DNA of 64,000 nt from Acidovorax_G lacteus (lineage in GTDB: Bacteria > Pseudomonadota > Gammaproteobacteria > Burkholderiales > Burkholderiaceae_C). Positions 54,516-62,982 of this stretch are shown here, piece by piece; position 1 is the first letter of the stretch; each line of letters begins with the position of its first letter. A program made the position numbers and the translations under genes. The stretch is taken from the NCBI RefSeq assembly GCF_039540375.1, contig NZ_BAABEX010000010.1, positions 13,733 through 77,732 on the forward strand, written 5' to 3'. The notes under the pieces were generated by a model. The model had not been told where the DNA came from and searched no databases. It saw only the letters and a list, made by a program, of their open reading frames with translations.

Positions 54516-54914
54516 ATGTTCTCGCGCAAGAAACAACCCCCTCTCAAAAGCCTGATCGCTCAGGGTACCCGGGTCGAAGGCGATCTGTTGTTCTCTGAGG
54601 GTATGCGGATTGATGGCGAGGTGATCGGGGATGTCCGTGCGCGTGCCGAGCAGCCCAGCCTGCTTGTGATTTCGGAGACCGCCCAGGTCGAAGGTACGTT
54701 GCACGCCGACCATGTGATCATCAACGGCACCGTCGTGGGCCCCGTCCACGCGGCCGAGCTGCTGGAGTTGCAGCCCAGGGCCCGTGTCACCGGCAATGTG
54801 CACTACAAGTCGCTGGAGATGCATCAGGGTGCCGTGATTGCCGGTCAGATGTGCCCGGTGGCCGAACTGGTGGAGGAAAAGCCCCCACTGCAGTTGGCGT
54901 CAAATGCTTCGTGA
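54516..54914 (+). CDS. Bactofilin
   Basis: 132 residues. The DUF583 beta-helix pattern is clear: LIAQGTRVEGDLLFSEGMRIDGEVIGDV, ISETAQVEGTLHADHVIINGTVVGPVHA, LELQPRARVTGNVHYKSLEM. The repeating [DE]GxVxG unit is typical. Bactofilins polymerise into cytoskeletal filaments that scaffold cell-wall enzymes or stalks. The start is 46 bp after the DUF6776 stop, and the membrane coiled-coil protein may anchor it. That link is an inference from adjacency. Confidence 0.92.
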   Translation: MFSRKKQPPLKSLIAQGTRVEGDLLFSEGMRIDGEVIGDVRARAEQPSLLVISETAQVEGTLHADHVIINGTVVGPVHAAELLELQPRARVTGNVHYKSLEMHQGAVIAGQMCPVAELVEEKPPLQLASNAS

Positions 54915-54975
54915 CCGAAATTCCCGAGAAGCTTGCAGTAGTATTTCGCCTCAGATGTCCCAGACGGAGTTCCCC

Positions 54976-55341
54976 ATGAGTGCAGTCGCCGAAAACGTGT
55001 CCAACGAAATGCCCGCCCCGATCCTGTTCACCGACAGTGCGGCGGCCAAGGTGGCGGACCTGATTGCAGAAGAGGGCAACCCCGACCTCAAGCTGCGAGT
55101 ATTCGTGCAGGGCGGTGGCTGCTCGGGCTTTCAGTACGGCTTCACATTCGATGAAATCGTGAACGACGATGACACTACCATGACCAAGAATGGCGTGTCG
55201 CTGCTCATCGATGCGATGAGCTACCAGTATCTGCTGGGTGCCGAAATCGACTACAAGGAAGACCTGCAGGGCGCGCAGTTTGTGATCAAGAACCCGAACG
55301 CGACCACGACCTGTGGCTGTGGTTCGAGCTTCTCGGTCTGA
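54976..55341 (+). CDS. erpA: Iron-sulfur cluster insertion protein (A-type carrier)
   Basis: 121 residues from ATG 54976, with GGAG at 54967-54970; an ATG at 54955 adds seven residues. PILFTDSAAAKVADLIAEEG, VFVQGGGCSGFQYGFTFDE and NPNATTTCGCGSSFSV carry the three cluster-ligating cysteines of A-type carriers (CSG and CGCG). ErpA hands Fe-S clusters to apoproteins such as IspG/IspH. It sits 61 bp after bactofilin and before a strong terminator. Confidence 0.96.
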   Translation: MSAVAENVSNEMPAPILFTDSAAAKVADLIAEEGNPDLKLRVFVQGGGCSGFQYGFTFDEIVNDDDTTMTKNGVSLLIDAMSYQYLLGAEIDYKEDLQGAQFVIKNPNATTTCGCGSSFSV

Positions 55342-55361
55342 GCGATCCTGGCGCTTACGCC

Positions 55362-55387
55362 AAAAAGCGGCCTGCGGGCCGCTTTTT
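55362..55387 (+). terminator. Rho-independent terminator after erpA
   Basis: AAAAAGCGGCC, loop TGCG, GGCCGCTTTTT. Being symmetric, it may also terminate anmK, whose stop is at 55418 on the opposite strand. Confidence 0.9.
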
Positions 55388-55417
55388 GCATGGGCAAGGG
55401 CTTGTGGCTCGGTGCTC

Positions 55418-56557
55418 TCAGGGACTGGATGGGTGCGCCAGCGGGCGCGCATGCCAGGCCCCCAGCGTGCGCCGGCCTGACGCTCCGGTCACGGCCGGCA
55501 GATTGCCGACCTGGCCGCGCACACGCCGGGCGGCGAGCCATGCAAATGCCGTGGCTTCTACCTGCAGCGGCGGCAGGCCCAATGCATCGGTGCTGACCAC
55601 GCTCCAGCCAGGCAACTCATCGCCCAGCATGGCCATGAGTGTCCGGTTGAATGCGCCGCCACCGCAGACAGCCAGCATCGGGGCGATGCCAAGGCCATAC
55701 GGGCGCGCCGCATCGGCGCAGCAGCGGGCTGTAAAGCGGGTCAGGGTGGCCTGGACATTCACCGCAGGCAGGGCGGGCATCGATTGCAGATGGGCGTCGA
55801 GCCATCGGGCGTGGAACAGATCACGGCCCGTGCTTTTGGGCGCAGGCAGGGCCAGAAAGGGCTCTTCCAGCAGTCGCTGCAGCAGTGTGGCATGCACCTG
55901 GCCCTGGGCCGCCCAATCGCCATGGGCGTCGTAAGCGGCGCCAGTATGCCGCTGGCACCACAGATCCAGTAGCACATTGCCTGGGCCACAGTCGAATCCC
56001 AGCACGGCCTCAGGCTGCAGCACGCTGAGGTTGGAAATGCCGCCGATGTTCAGCACCAAGGGCGCTGGATGCCGTTGTCCGAACGCTTCGGCATGGAAGG
56101 CCGGTACCAGCGGTGCGCCCTGCCCGCCAGCAGCCACGTCGGCGCTGCGCAGGTCGGCCACCACATCAATCCCGGTGCGTTCGACCAAAAGGCTGGGATT
56201 GCCCAACTGGATCGTGTAGCCCGTGCCGTCGAAGGCCCGCGGACGGTGTCGCACCGTCTGGCCGTGGGCGCCGATGGCTGCAATGTCGGAAGCAGCCACA
56301 CTGGCAGCACGCAGCAACTCGGCGACCACCTCTGCATAGGCTTCGGAGAGAGCATTGCCGGCCAGGGCCGCGCGGTGTAGCTCATCCGGGCCAGGTTGGT
56401 TCAGGGCCAGCAACTCTGCACGCAGCGCGGGGGCGAAAGGCTGGCAGGCGTAGGCCAGCACGCGCAGTGTGCCCTCTGGGGGAATGTGGGCCACCACGCC
56501 GTCTACCCCGTCCAGCGAGGTGCCCGACATCAGGCCGATGAACAAGGAAGATGCCAT
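55418..56557 (-). CDS. anmK: Anhydro-N-acetylmuramic acid kinase
   Basis: 379 residues. LFIGLMSGTSLDGVDGVVAH (ATP-binding start), IAAIGAHGQTVRHRP, TIQLGNPSLLVERTGIDVVADLR, NIGGISNLSVL, GFDCGPGNVLLD and the LAVCGGGAFNRTLM motif are all characteristic. It phosphorylates 1,6-anhydroMurNAc from cell-wall recycling. Its stop codon region faces the erpA terminator. The M23 peptidase gene ends 64 bp upstream on the same strand, so the two wall-related genes are probably cotranscribed. Confidence 0.95.
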   Translation of the reverse strand: MASSLFIGLMSGTSLDGVDGVVAHIPPEGTLRVLAYACQPFAPALRAELLALNQPGPDELHRAALAGNALSEAYAEVVAELLRAASVAASDIAAIGAHGQTVRHRPRAFDGTGYTIQLGNPSLLVERTGIDVVADLRSADVAAGGQGAPLVPAFHAEAFGQRHPAPLVLNIGGISNLSVLQPEAVLGFDCGPGNVLLDLWCQRHTGAAYDAHGDWAAQGQVHATLLQRLLEEPFLALPAPKSTGRDLFHARWLDAHLQSMPALPAVNVQATLTRFTARCCADAARPYGLGIAPMLAVCGGGAFNRTLMAMLGDELPGWSVVSTDALGLPPLQVEATAFAWLAARRVRGQVGNLPAVTGASGRRTLGAWHARPLAHPSSP

Positions 56558-56621
56558 GTTGCGGCCGGTGGGATGGAAATGCCCGCTGCGCCAGGCGCGG
56601 CGCAGCGGCGGCAGGCCGCGC

Positions 56622-57980
56622 TTACTCTGCGCTGGCCTGCATGATCAGCTCGGCCGAGCCCAGCTGGGTGCGCATGGAGCGTGCGAGCCGGTCGAACGCC
56701 GGACGTGCAGCGGCCGAGACGGGGGCTGCGGCCTCGCTTTGCGCCACGATGGTCTGCGGGTCCTGGTGAACGCCGTTCACGCGGAACTCGAAATGCAGGT
56801 GCGGACCGGTGGCCCAGCCGGTAGCGCCGACGGCGCCGATGGTCTGTCCCTGCTCGACCGACTGGCCCTTGCGCACGTCGATGCGGCTCAGGTGGGCGTA
56901 CACGGTCACATGCTGGTTGCGGTGCTTGACGAAGACCACGTTGCCAAAACCGTTCTGCACGCCCGCAAACTCGACCACGCCATCGCCCACGGTGCGCACC
57001 GGCGTGCCGGTGGGGGCTGCGTAGTCGGTGCCAAGGTGCGCGCGCCAGGTCTTGAGGATCGGGTGCATGCGCATCTTGAAACCGCTGGTCACGCGCGAAA
57101 ACTCCACGGGTGATGCCAGGTAGGCACGGCGCAGGCTTTCGCCCTCCAGCGTGTAGTACGCACCCTTGCTGGAGCCGGGCTCCTGAAACCACACGGCCTG
57201 GTGCGTCTTGCCGTTGTTATGGAACTCCGCGCTGATCACGCGGCCCGCGCGCAGCGGCTCGCCGTCGGCCTCGAGTGTTTCGTACACCACGGCAAAACGG
57301 TCGCCCTTGCGCAGCGCGCGGTGGAAGTCGATGCTGCTGGAGAACAGCTCGGCCATCTGGATGGCCACGGCGTCCGGAATGTTGGAGGCGTCGGTGGCGG
57401 CAAACAGCGAGCTCTGGATCACACCACCAGCCAGCCGCGTGCGGGCTACGAGCGGGGCGGTTTCCACGCGCGAGCTGAATTTGTCGCCGCTGCGCTCGAC
57501 CACCAGGCGGCGGAAATTGCCGCTGTCGTCCGGCGTCCAGCGGGCCGTCAGGCGCACCAGGCGGTGGTCGTCGGTGGTTTCGGCCGTGGCCATGCGTCCG
57601 GTGCGGCCCAGCAGGTTTTGCCGAACCGCAGCGTCACCGCGCAAAAAAGCGGCGGCGGCCGGATCGGCCACGCCCATGCGCTGCAGCAGGGATTCGGGGG
57701 TGTCGCTGCTGCGGATCTGTTCCGATCGGTACAGCGAGAAACCGGGGGCCTCCAGCGCTGCAAGCAGGTTTTCGTCCGCCTGAGAATCCACCGCATGCGT
57801 GACCTGGCGCACAGGGATGTCGCTGGGTTCGGGCGTAAGGGCCGCGACTGCGAAAGCGCCGCCGCCGCCTGTGAGCAGCAGGGCGGCGAGCACTGCGGTG
57901 ACCCGCTTGGGGTGTTGCTGGATGCCCTGGGACAGTCGTTCAAGCAATGCCTGGCTGGCAGTGTTCAAGCCGTGAGTCAA
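56622..57980 (-). CDS. M23 family peptidase (LytM/OapA-like) with N-terminal membrane anchor
   Basis: 452 residues from a TTG at 57980, chosen because GGGGATAG lies 8-9 bp upstream and THGLNTASQALL is a plausible family N-terminus. A GTG at 58055 would add 25 residues. One membrane segment (about 26-48, RVTAVLAALLLTGGGGAFAV) is followed by a roughly 260-residue periplasmic region and then the peptidase domain: RMHPILKTWRAHLGTDYAAPTGTPV (zinc His and Asp), VTVYAHLSRIDVRKGQSVEQG and the HLHFEF motif. All the catalytic residues are present, so it should be an active endopeptidase of peptidoglycan. anmK lies downstream on the same strand. Confidence 0.9.
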   Translation of the reverse strand: MTHGLNTASQALLERLSQGIQQHPKRVTAVLAALLLTGGGGAFAVAALTPEPSDIPVRQVTHAVDSQADENLLAALEAPGFSLYRSEQIRSSDTPESLLQRMGVADPAAAAFLRGDAAVRQNLLGRTGRMATAETTDDHRLVRLTARWTPDDSGNFRRLVVERSGDKFSSRVETAPLVARTRLAGGVIQSSLFAATDASNIPDAVAIQMAELFSSSIDFHRALRKGDRFAVVYETLEADGEPLRAGRVISAEFHNNGKTHQAVWFQEPGSSKGAYYTLEGESLRRAYLASPVEFSRVTSGFKMRMHPILKTWRAHLGTDYAAPTGTPVRTVGDGVVEFAGVQNGFGNVVFVKHRNQHVTVYAHLSRIDVRKGQSVEQGQTIGAVGATGWATGPHLHFEFRVNGVHQDPQTIVAQSEAAAPVSAAARPAFDRLARSMRTQLGSAELIMQASAE

Positions 57981-58161
57981 TGGTCTATCCCCAGGATCTG
58001 TTGATGCCCACGCGGCCCTGCCAGAGGGTCGGTGGTGAGAGGGCGGAAGGGCCACCTGCGTGGCCTATGCCGGCACGGGGTGCCGGACTACTAGAATCCG
58101 CCCTTGCAAAGTGGCACGAAGTATAGCGGCGCATCTGGTGCCTACATCCCAAAAAACCCTT

Positions 58162-59394
58162 ATGAATCAATCCGCTGTTACAACCCCCGAGCTCTCCGAT
58201 GGTGTAAGGCACGCGCTGGAAGTCTCGCTGCGTGGCGTCGAAGAACTGCTGCCCCAGGATGAGTGGGTGAAAAAACTCGTCCGCTCGGAAGCCACGGGCC
58301 AGCCGCTGCGCATCAAGCTGGGGCTCGACCCGACAGCGCCCGACATCCACATCGGCCACACGGTGGTGCTCAACAAGATGCGCCAGCTGCAAGATCTGGG
58401 CCATCAGGTGATTTTCCTGATCGGCGATTTCACCAGCCTGATCGGGGACCCCTCGGGTCGCAACAGCACGCGCCCGCCGCTGACCAAGGAGCAGATCCAG
58501 GCCAACGCCGAAACCTACTACCGCCAGGCCAGCCTGGTGCTGGACCCGGCCCGCACGGAGATTCGCTACAACAGCGAGTGGAGCGAGCCCCTGGGCGCAA
58601 GCGGCATGATCCAGCTGGCCGCCAAGTACACCGTGGCGCGCATGATGGAGCGTGACGACTTCCACAAGCGCTTCACCTCCGGCCAGTCGATCAGCGTCCA
58701 TGAGTTTCTCTACCCGCTGATGCAGGGCTACGACTCGGTGGCGCTCAAGAGCGATCTGGAACTGGGCGGCACCGACCAGAAGTTCAACCTGCTCATGGGC
58801 CGTCATTTGCAGCAGGAATACGGCCAGGAGCCGCAGTGTGTGCTCACCATGCCGCTGCTGGTGGGGCTGGACGGCGTGGACAAGATGTCCAAGTCCAAGC
58901 ACAACTACATCGGCATCACCGAAGACGCGAACACCATGTTTGCCAAGGTGCTGTCCATCAGCGACACGCTGATGTGGGACTGGTTCACGCTGCTGTCGTT
59001 CAAGAGCCTGGCCGAGATCGCCGCGCTCAAGGCCGAGGTGGCCGGCGGGCGCAACCCCAAGGATGCGAAGGTGATGCTCGCCAAGGAGATCACCACACGC
59101 TTTCACAGCGCGGCTGCGGCCGATGCGGCGGAGCAGGATTTCATCAACCGCTCCAAGGGCGGCATTCCGGACGAGATTCCGGAGCTCAGCCTCAGCGGTG
59201 CGCCCCTGGGCATTGGCGCCCTGCTCAAGCAGGCGAACCTGGCCCCGTCCACCAGCGAAGCCAACCGCCTGATCGAGGGCGGCGGTGTGCGCGTGGACGG
59301 CAGCGCCGTGAGCGACAAGGGCCTGAAGCTGCCGGCAGGCACCTATGTGGTGCAGGTGGGCAAGCGCAAGTTCGCCCGTGTGACGCTGGCCTGA
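58162..59394 (+). CDS. tyrS: Tyrosyl-tRNA synthetase
   Basis: 410 residues from the ATG at 58162; the frame from 58060 is not supported. The class I signatures are PDIHIGHTVVLNKM (HIGH) and DKMSKSKHNYI (KMSKS). GDFTSLIGDPSGRNSTRPPL and ELGGTDQKFNLLMGR are in the catalytic core. The C-terminal S4 domain (LIEGGGVRVDGSAVSDKGLKL) binds tRNA. The TyrZ-like arrangement is common in beta- and gammaproteobacteria. A TAGAAT box at 58092-58097 may be its -10. Confidence 0.97.
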   Translation: MNQSAVTTPELSDGVRHALEVSLRGVEELLPQDEWVKKLVRSEATGQPLRIKLGLDPTAPDIHIGHTVVLNKMRQLQDLGHQVIFLIGDFTSLIGDPSGRNSTRPPLTKEQIQANAETYYRQASLVLDPARTEIRYNSEWSEPLGASGMIQLAAKYTVARMMERDDFHKRFTSGQSISVHEFLYPLMQGYDSVALKSDLELGGTDQKFNLLMGRHLQQEYGQEPQCVLTMPLLVGLDGVDKMSKSKHNYIGITEDANTMFAKVLSISDTLMWDWFTLLSFKSLAEIAALKAEVAGGRNPKDAKVMLAKEITTRFHSAAAADAAEQDFINRSKGGIPDEIPELSLSGAPLGIGALLKQANLAPSTSEANRLIEGGGVRVDGSAVSDKGLKLPAGTYVVQVGKRKFARVTLA

Positions 59395-59446
59395 TCGGGC
59401 GGATCCGCACCCTGCCGATCGACGCTCGCGCCTGCGGCGGGGGGGC

Positions 59447-60469
59447 TCAATCCAGCTGGTCCAGCGTGTCAGGGTCGGGGCCGTCGCCGATCGCCTCGCG
59501 CGTGCGCCGGGCTTCGTGCAGCAGCCAGGCCTCGAATGCCTGCACTTCAGGCTGGCCACTGCTACGCGGCGGCACCAGTAGCCAGTAGGCCAGCGGTGAA
59601 TCGAGCCGCCGGCCTGGCATGACCTCCACCAGATCGCCGGCCGCCAGCGCATCGGCGATCAGGGGCATGCGCGCCAGCGCCAGCCCCTGGCCGGCCAGAG
59701 CGGCCTGCACGATCTGGTGCGCGTAGTTGAAATACAGCCAGCGCGCGGGCTCCAGCTTGGGGCAGCCCTGCGTGTCCAGCCAGCGCCGCCAGGTCAGCCA
59801 TTGCAGGTGGGCGCTGCGGTAAACATCGCCCGCCTCGATGAGCGTGCAATGCGCCAGGTCTTGCGGCGTGCGCAGCGGCGGCGTGTTGCGCAGCAGCCAG
59901 GGGCTGGCCACCACCGCCAGCTGTTCTCCAAACAGTCGCTGGCCGCCCTGCACGGAAGGGCCTGGCAGCTTGTAGCGAACCGCCAGATCCACGTCGGCGG
60001 TTTCCAGATCCACCGTGGCGTCGCTGGCGTCAATGCGCAGGTCGATGCCCGGGTGCTTGCGCTGGAAGTCTTCCATGCGCGGGATCAGCCACATCGACGC
60101 GAAGCTGGCCAGTGTGGTGATGGTGACGCTGCGCCGCCCGGCGCTGTGCCGCACCTGGCGCACGGCCAGGTCGATGCGTTCGAGCGCAGGGCCCACGGCG
60201 CGCTGCAGCTGCGCGCCGGCACTGGTCAGCTCCACCGCCCGGGTGTGGCGCAGGAACAGCGGCACGCCCACCTCGTCCTCCAGCGCCTGGATCTGGCGGC
60301 TGATGGCCGACTGCGTGAGCGCCAGCTCGTCTGCGGCGGCGCGAAAGTTCAGGTGCCGGGCCACAGCCAGAAAAGTGCGCCAGTGGCCCGCGCCTACCGG
60401 GCGGGTGCGCAGGCGCGGTATGGCGCTGCCCGCAGGGGCTGCGCTGCCGTCGGGTCCCAGGGTGTCCAC
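59447..60469 (-). CDS. LysR-family regulator, GcvA-like
   Basis: 340 residues from a GTG at 60469. The first 25 residues are a Pro/Ala-rich extension. The winged helix reads HWRTFLAVARHLNFRAAADELALTQSAISRQIQALEDEVGVPLF with HTRAVELTSAG. The effector domain contains TITTLASFASMWLIPRMEDFQRKHPGIDLRIDASD, the GcvA-like pattern. It is divergent from the DUF2917 gene with about 120 bp between, a pair seen often in this group, so the DUF2917 gene is the likely target. The effector is unknown. Confidence 0.88.
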   Translation of the reverse strand: MDTLGPDGSAAPAGSAIPRLRTRPVGAGHWRTFLAVARHLNFRAAADELALTQSAISRQIQALEDEVGVPLFLRHTRAVELTSAGAQLQRAVGPALERIDLAVRQVRHSAGRRSVTITTLASFASMWLIPRMEDFQRKHPGIDLRIDASDATVDLETADVDLAVRYKLPGPSVQGGQRLFGEQLAVVASPWLLRNTPPLRTPQDLAHCTLIEAGDVYRSAHLQWLTWRRWLDTQGCPKLEPARWLYFNYAHQIVQAALAGQGLALARMPLIADALAAGDLVEVMPGRRLDSPLAYWLLVPPRSSGQPEVQAFEAWLLHEARRTREAIGDGPDPDTLDQLD

Positions 60470-60590
60470 GGGTTTTATTGATGCGATTCAGGTATCAATA
60501 GCCTAGCCGGTTTTCATTGGACTGTGCAGCCCCGCTTGCGCATGATTCCAACACCAGAGCACAGTCGCTCTGCGCTGGAAAGGAGTCGCC

Positions 60591-61142
60591 ATGGAGTCGT
60601 CTGCCATGCTTTTTTTGCAACAATCGGTCGCGCCTTGCGCGACAGGTGCAGCCCACCCGCCGCTGCCAGGCACCTGGGCCGTACGCGCGGGGCAGGCGCT
60701 GTCGTTGCGCCCGGCCTGGGCGGGGGTGCTGGAGGTGGCCCGTGGCCGTGTGTGGCTGACGGTGTCCGGGCCGGGCGGGCAGAGGCCGGGCTGCGACGAA
60801 GTGCTCGAAGCCGGGGCCCGGCGGGTGCTGCAGCCTGGCCAGCATGCGGTGCTGGAGCCGTGGCACAGCCCGCAGGCGGCCGAGCCCGTGGCCCTGCGCT
60901 GGGATGCGCTGGCGGTGTGGCAGGCCAATGCTCTGGCAGACCCAAGACCGGCCCGGGCGGCTGCTGCGGCCGACGTGCGCCAGGCCTGGCAGGCGCTGGG
61001 CCAGGCCGTGGCGGCGCTGCGTGCTCCGGCGGCGGCCTTGTGGCAGGGGCTGGTGGCCTATGGTCTCTGGCGCTTGCGGCACCGGGGAACGCACCGGGGG
61101 CGGCTTGCACAAGGCGTGCCCCGCGTGTGCGACGGCCTCTGA
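60591..61142 (+). CDS. DUF2917 family protein
   Basis: 183 residues; AAAGGAG at 60578-60584 precedes ATG 60591. The DUF2917 core is GQALSLRPAWAGVLEVARGRVWLTVSG, then a DEVLEAGARRVLQPGQHAVLEPW segment (residues about 30-100). The rest is Ala-rich and helical (RAAAAADVRQAWQALGQAVAALR). The domain is a small cupin-like beta fold of unknown function. It is divergent from a LysR gene. Confidence 0.8.
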   Translation: MESSAMLFLQQSVAPCATGAAHPPLPGTWAVRAGQALSLRPAWAGVLEVARGRVWLTVSGPGGQRPGCDEVLEAGARRVLQPGQHAVLEPWHSPQAAEPVALRWDALAVWQANALADPRPARAAAAADVRQAWQALGQAVAALRAPAAALWQGLVAYGLWRLRHRGTHRGRLAQGVPRVCDGL

Positions 61143-61442
61143 GCCGCTGCCGGAGTCCCGCGCGGGCGCCGCACGGCGCACCCGGCCGCTGCTGCGTGCG
61201 CCTTGGCATGCAAGTGGTCTGAGGCCTAGCAAATTCAAGTACGATCAGCTATTAAAAGCATAGCGACTGGGCCTGATAATAGGCGCGCTGTGGCCCGGCT
61301 GCGCCGTCGTGTGCAGTGCTTGCCAGCCGAGGCCGCCGCCGCTGTGTGCCGAGGTGTTGGGCCTGTGGCCCCAACCCCCCGCGGCCGATAATGCGCGCTG
61401 CAAGCAGCGCCCGCCGGGCGGCTGCGCCCATCGCACACATCC
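61143..61442. other. Spacer upstream of glmU
   Basis: 300 bp without a gene I can support. It contains one dispersed repeat copy (61228-61265). ATAAT-like -10 sequences occur near 61275 and 61388. No strong -35 partner is seen. Confidence 0.6.
61228..61265 (+). repeat. Dispersed repeat, copy 7
   Basis: AGCAAATTCAAGTACGATCA then GCTATTAAAAGCATAGCG. It is nearly identical to copy 2 at 4242-4283 and ends in a short GCTAT/ATAGC dyad. Confidence 0.75.
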
Positions 61443-62873
61443 ATGACAGCACTCGACATCATCATCATGGCGGCCGGCAAAGGTACGCGCATGAAAAGCC
61501 GCATTCCCAAGGTACTGCAGCGCCTGGCCGGCCGGCCCCTGCTGGGCCATGTGCTCGCGCAGGCGCAGAGCCTGCAGGCGCGGCGCACCGTGGTCGTCAC
61601 CGGACACGGGGCCGACGCCGTGGAAGCCTATGTGGCCACGCGCGCTGCGGCCGACGGGCTGGACGCGCGCTGCGTGCGCCAGGAGCCGCAGCTCGGCACC
61701 GGCCACGCCGTACAGCAGGCGGTGCCCGCGCTGGCGGGCGACGGCACCGCGGTGGTGCTCTCGGGCGACGTGCCGCTCACGGCCCCCGACACGCTGGCCG
61801 CGCTGGTGGCCGCCAGCGGCGGCGAACAGCTCGCGCTGCTCACGGTGACGCTACCCGACCCCACAGGCTACGGCCGCATCGTGCGCGATGCGCAGGGCGC
61901 GGTGCAGGGCATCGTCGAGCACAAAGACGCCACGCCCGCGCAGCGCGCCATTGCCGAGGTGTACAGCGGCATCATGGCCGCCCCGGCCGCGCGCCTGGCC
62001 GGCTGGCTGGCCCGGCTGACCAACACCAACGCCCAGGGCGAGTACTACCTGACCGACATCGTCGCCATGGCCGTGGCCGACGGCGTGCCCGTGGTGGCGC
62101 ACCGCATTGACGACGCGCTGCAGGTGGCGGGCGTGAACAGCCCGCTGCAGCTGGCCGAACTGGAGCGCGCCCACCAGCTGCGCACCGCCCGCACGCTGAT
62201 GGAGCAGGGCGTGCGCCTGGCCGACCCGGCGCGCCTGGACGTGCGCGACGACGCCCGCACGGGCGTGCGCGGCGCGCTGGTGTGCGCGGCCGACGTCGAG
62301 ATCGATGTGAACTGCGTCTTCACTGGCCGCGTGGAGCTGGGCGAGGGCGTGAGCATCGGCGCGCATTGCTGCATTGCCAACGCACGCATCGCGGCGGGCG
62401 CGGTCATTCACCCCTACACCCACATCGACGGCGAAAAGGCCGGTGCCAGCGTGGGCGAAGGCGCGCTGGTCGGCCCGTTTGCGCGGCTGCGCCCGGGTGC
62501 CGAGCTGGGGCGCGAGGTGCACATTGGCAACTTCGTTGAAGTCAAGAACAGCCGCCTGGCCGACGGCGCCAAGGCCAACCACCTGGCCTATCTGGGCGAC
62601 GCCACCGTGGGCGAGCGCGTCAACTACGGCGCGGGCAGCATCACCGCCAACTACGACGGCGCGAACAAGCACCGCACCGTGCTGGGCAACGACGTGCACG
62701 TGGGCAGCAACTGCGTGCTGGTGGCCCCGGTGACGGTGGGCGACGGCGCCACCGTGGGCGGCGGCTCCACCATCACCAAAGACGTGCCCGCAGGCGCGCT
62801 GGCCGTGGCCCGCGGCAAGCAGGTGGGCATTGCCGGCTGGCAGCGCCCGGCCAAAAAAGCCCCGGGCGGCTGA
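61443..62873 (+). CDS. glmU: Bifunctional N-acetylglucosamine-1-phosphate uridyltransferase / glucosamine-1-phosphate acetyltransferase
   Basis: 476 residues. The N-terminal pyrophosphorylase domain starts IIIMAAGKGTRMKSRIPKVL and has VVTGHGADAV, QLGTGHAVQQAVPAL and SGDVPL. A left-handed beta-helix follows with hexapeptide repeats (SIGAHCCIANARIAAGAVIHPYTHIDG). GPFARLRPGAELG and the LAYLGDATVGERVNYGAGSITANYDGANKHRT active-site loop are conserved. It makes UDP-GlcNAc for peptidoglycan and LPS, and all catalytic residues are in place. Confidence 0.97.
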   Translation: MTALDIIIMAAGKGTRMKSRIPKVLQRLAGRPLLGHVLAQAQSLQARRTVVVTGHGADAVEAYVATRAAADGLDARCVRQEPQLGTGHAVQQAVPALAGDGTAVVLSGDVPLTAPDTLAALVAASGGEQLALLTVTLPDPTGYGRIVRDAQGAVQGIVEHKDATPAQRAIAEVYSGIMAAPAARLAGWLARLTNTNAQGEYYLTDIVAMAVADGVPVVAHRIDDALQVAGVNSPLQLAELERAHQLRTARTLMEQGVRLADPARLDVRDDARTGVRGALVCAADVEIDVNCVFTGRVELGEGVSIGAHCCIANARIAAGAVIHPYTHIDGEKAGASVGEGALVGPFARLRPGAELGREVHIGNFVEVKNSRLADGAKANHLAYLGDATVGERVNYGAGSITANYDGANKHRTVLGNDVHVGSNCVLVAPVTVGDGATVGGGSTITKDVPAGALAVARGKQVGIAGWQRPAKKAPGG

Positions 62874-62982
62874 GCGGCGGTGCGGGCAGCGCCCGCGCCC
62901 CACGGGCGCGCAGCCTGCAGCAGCCGCACACACCGGTGCCCTGCTGGGCCACTACAGCACCCGCCCGCAACACGGAGAGCGC

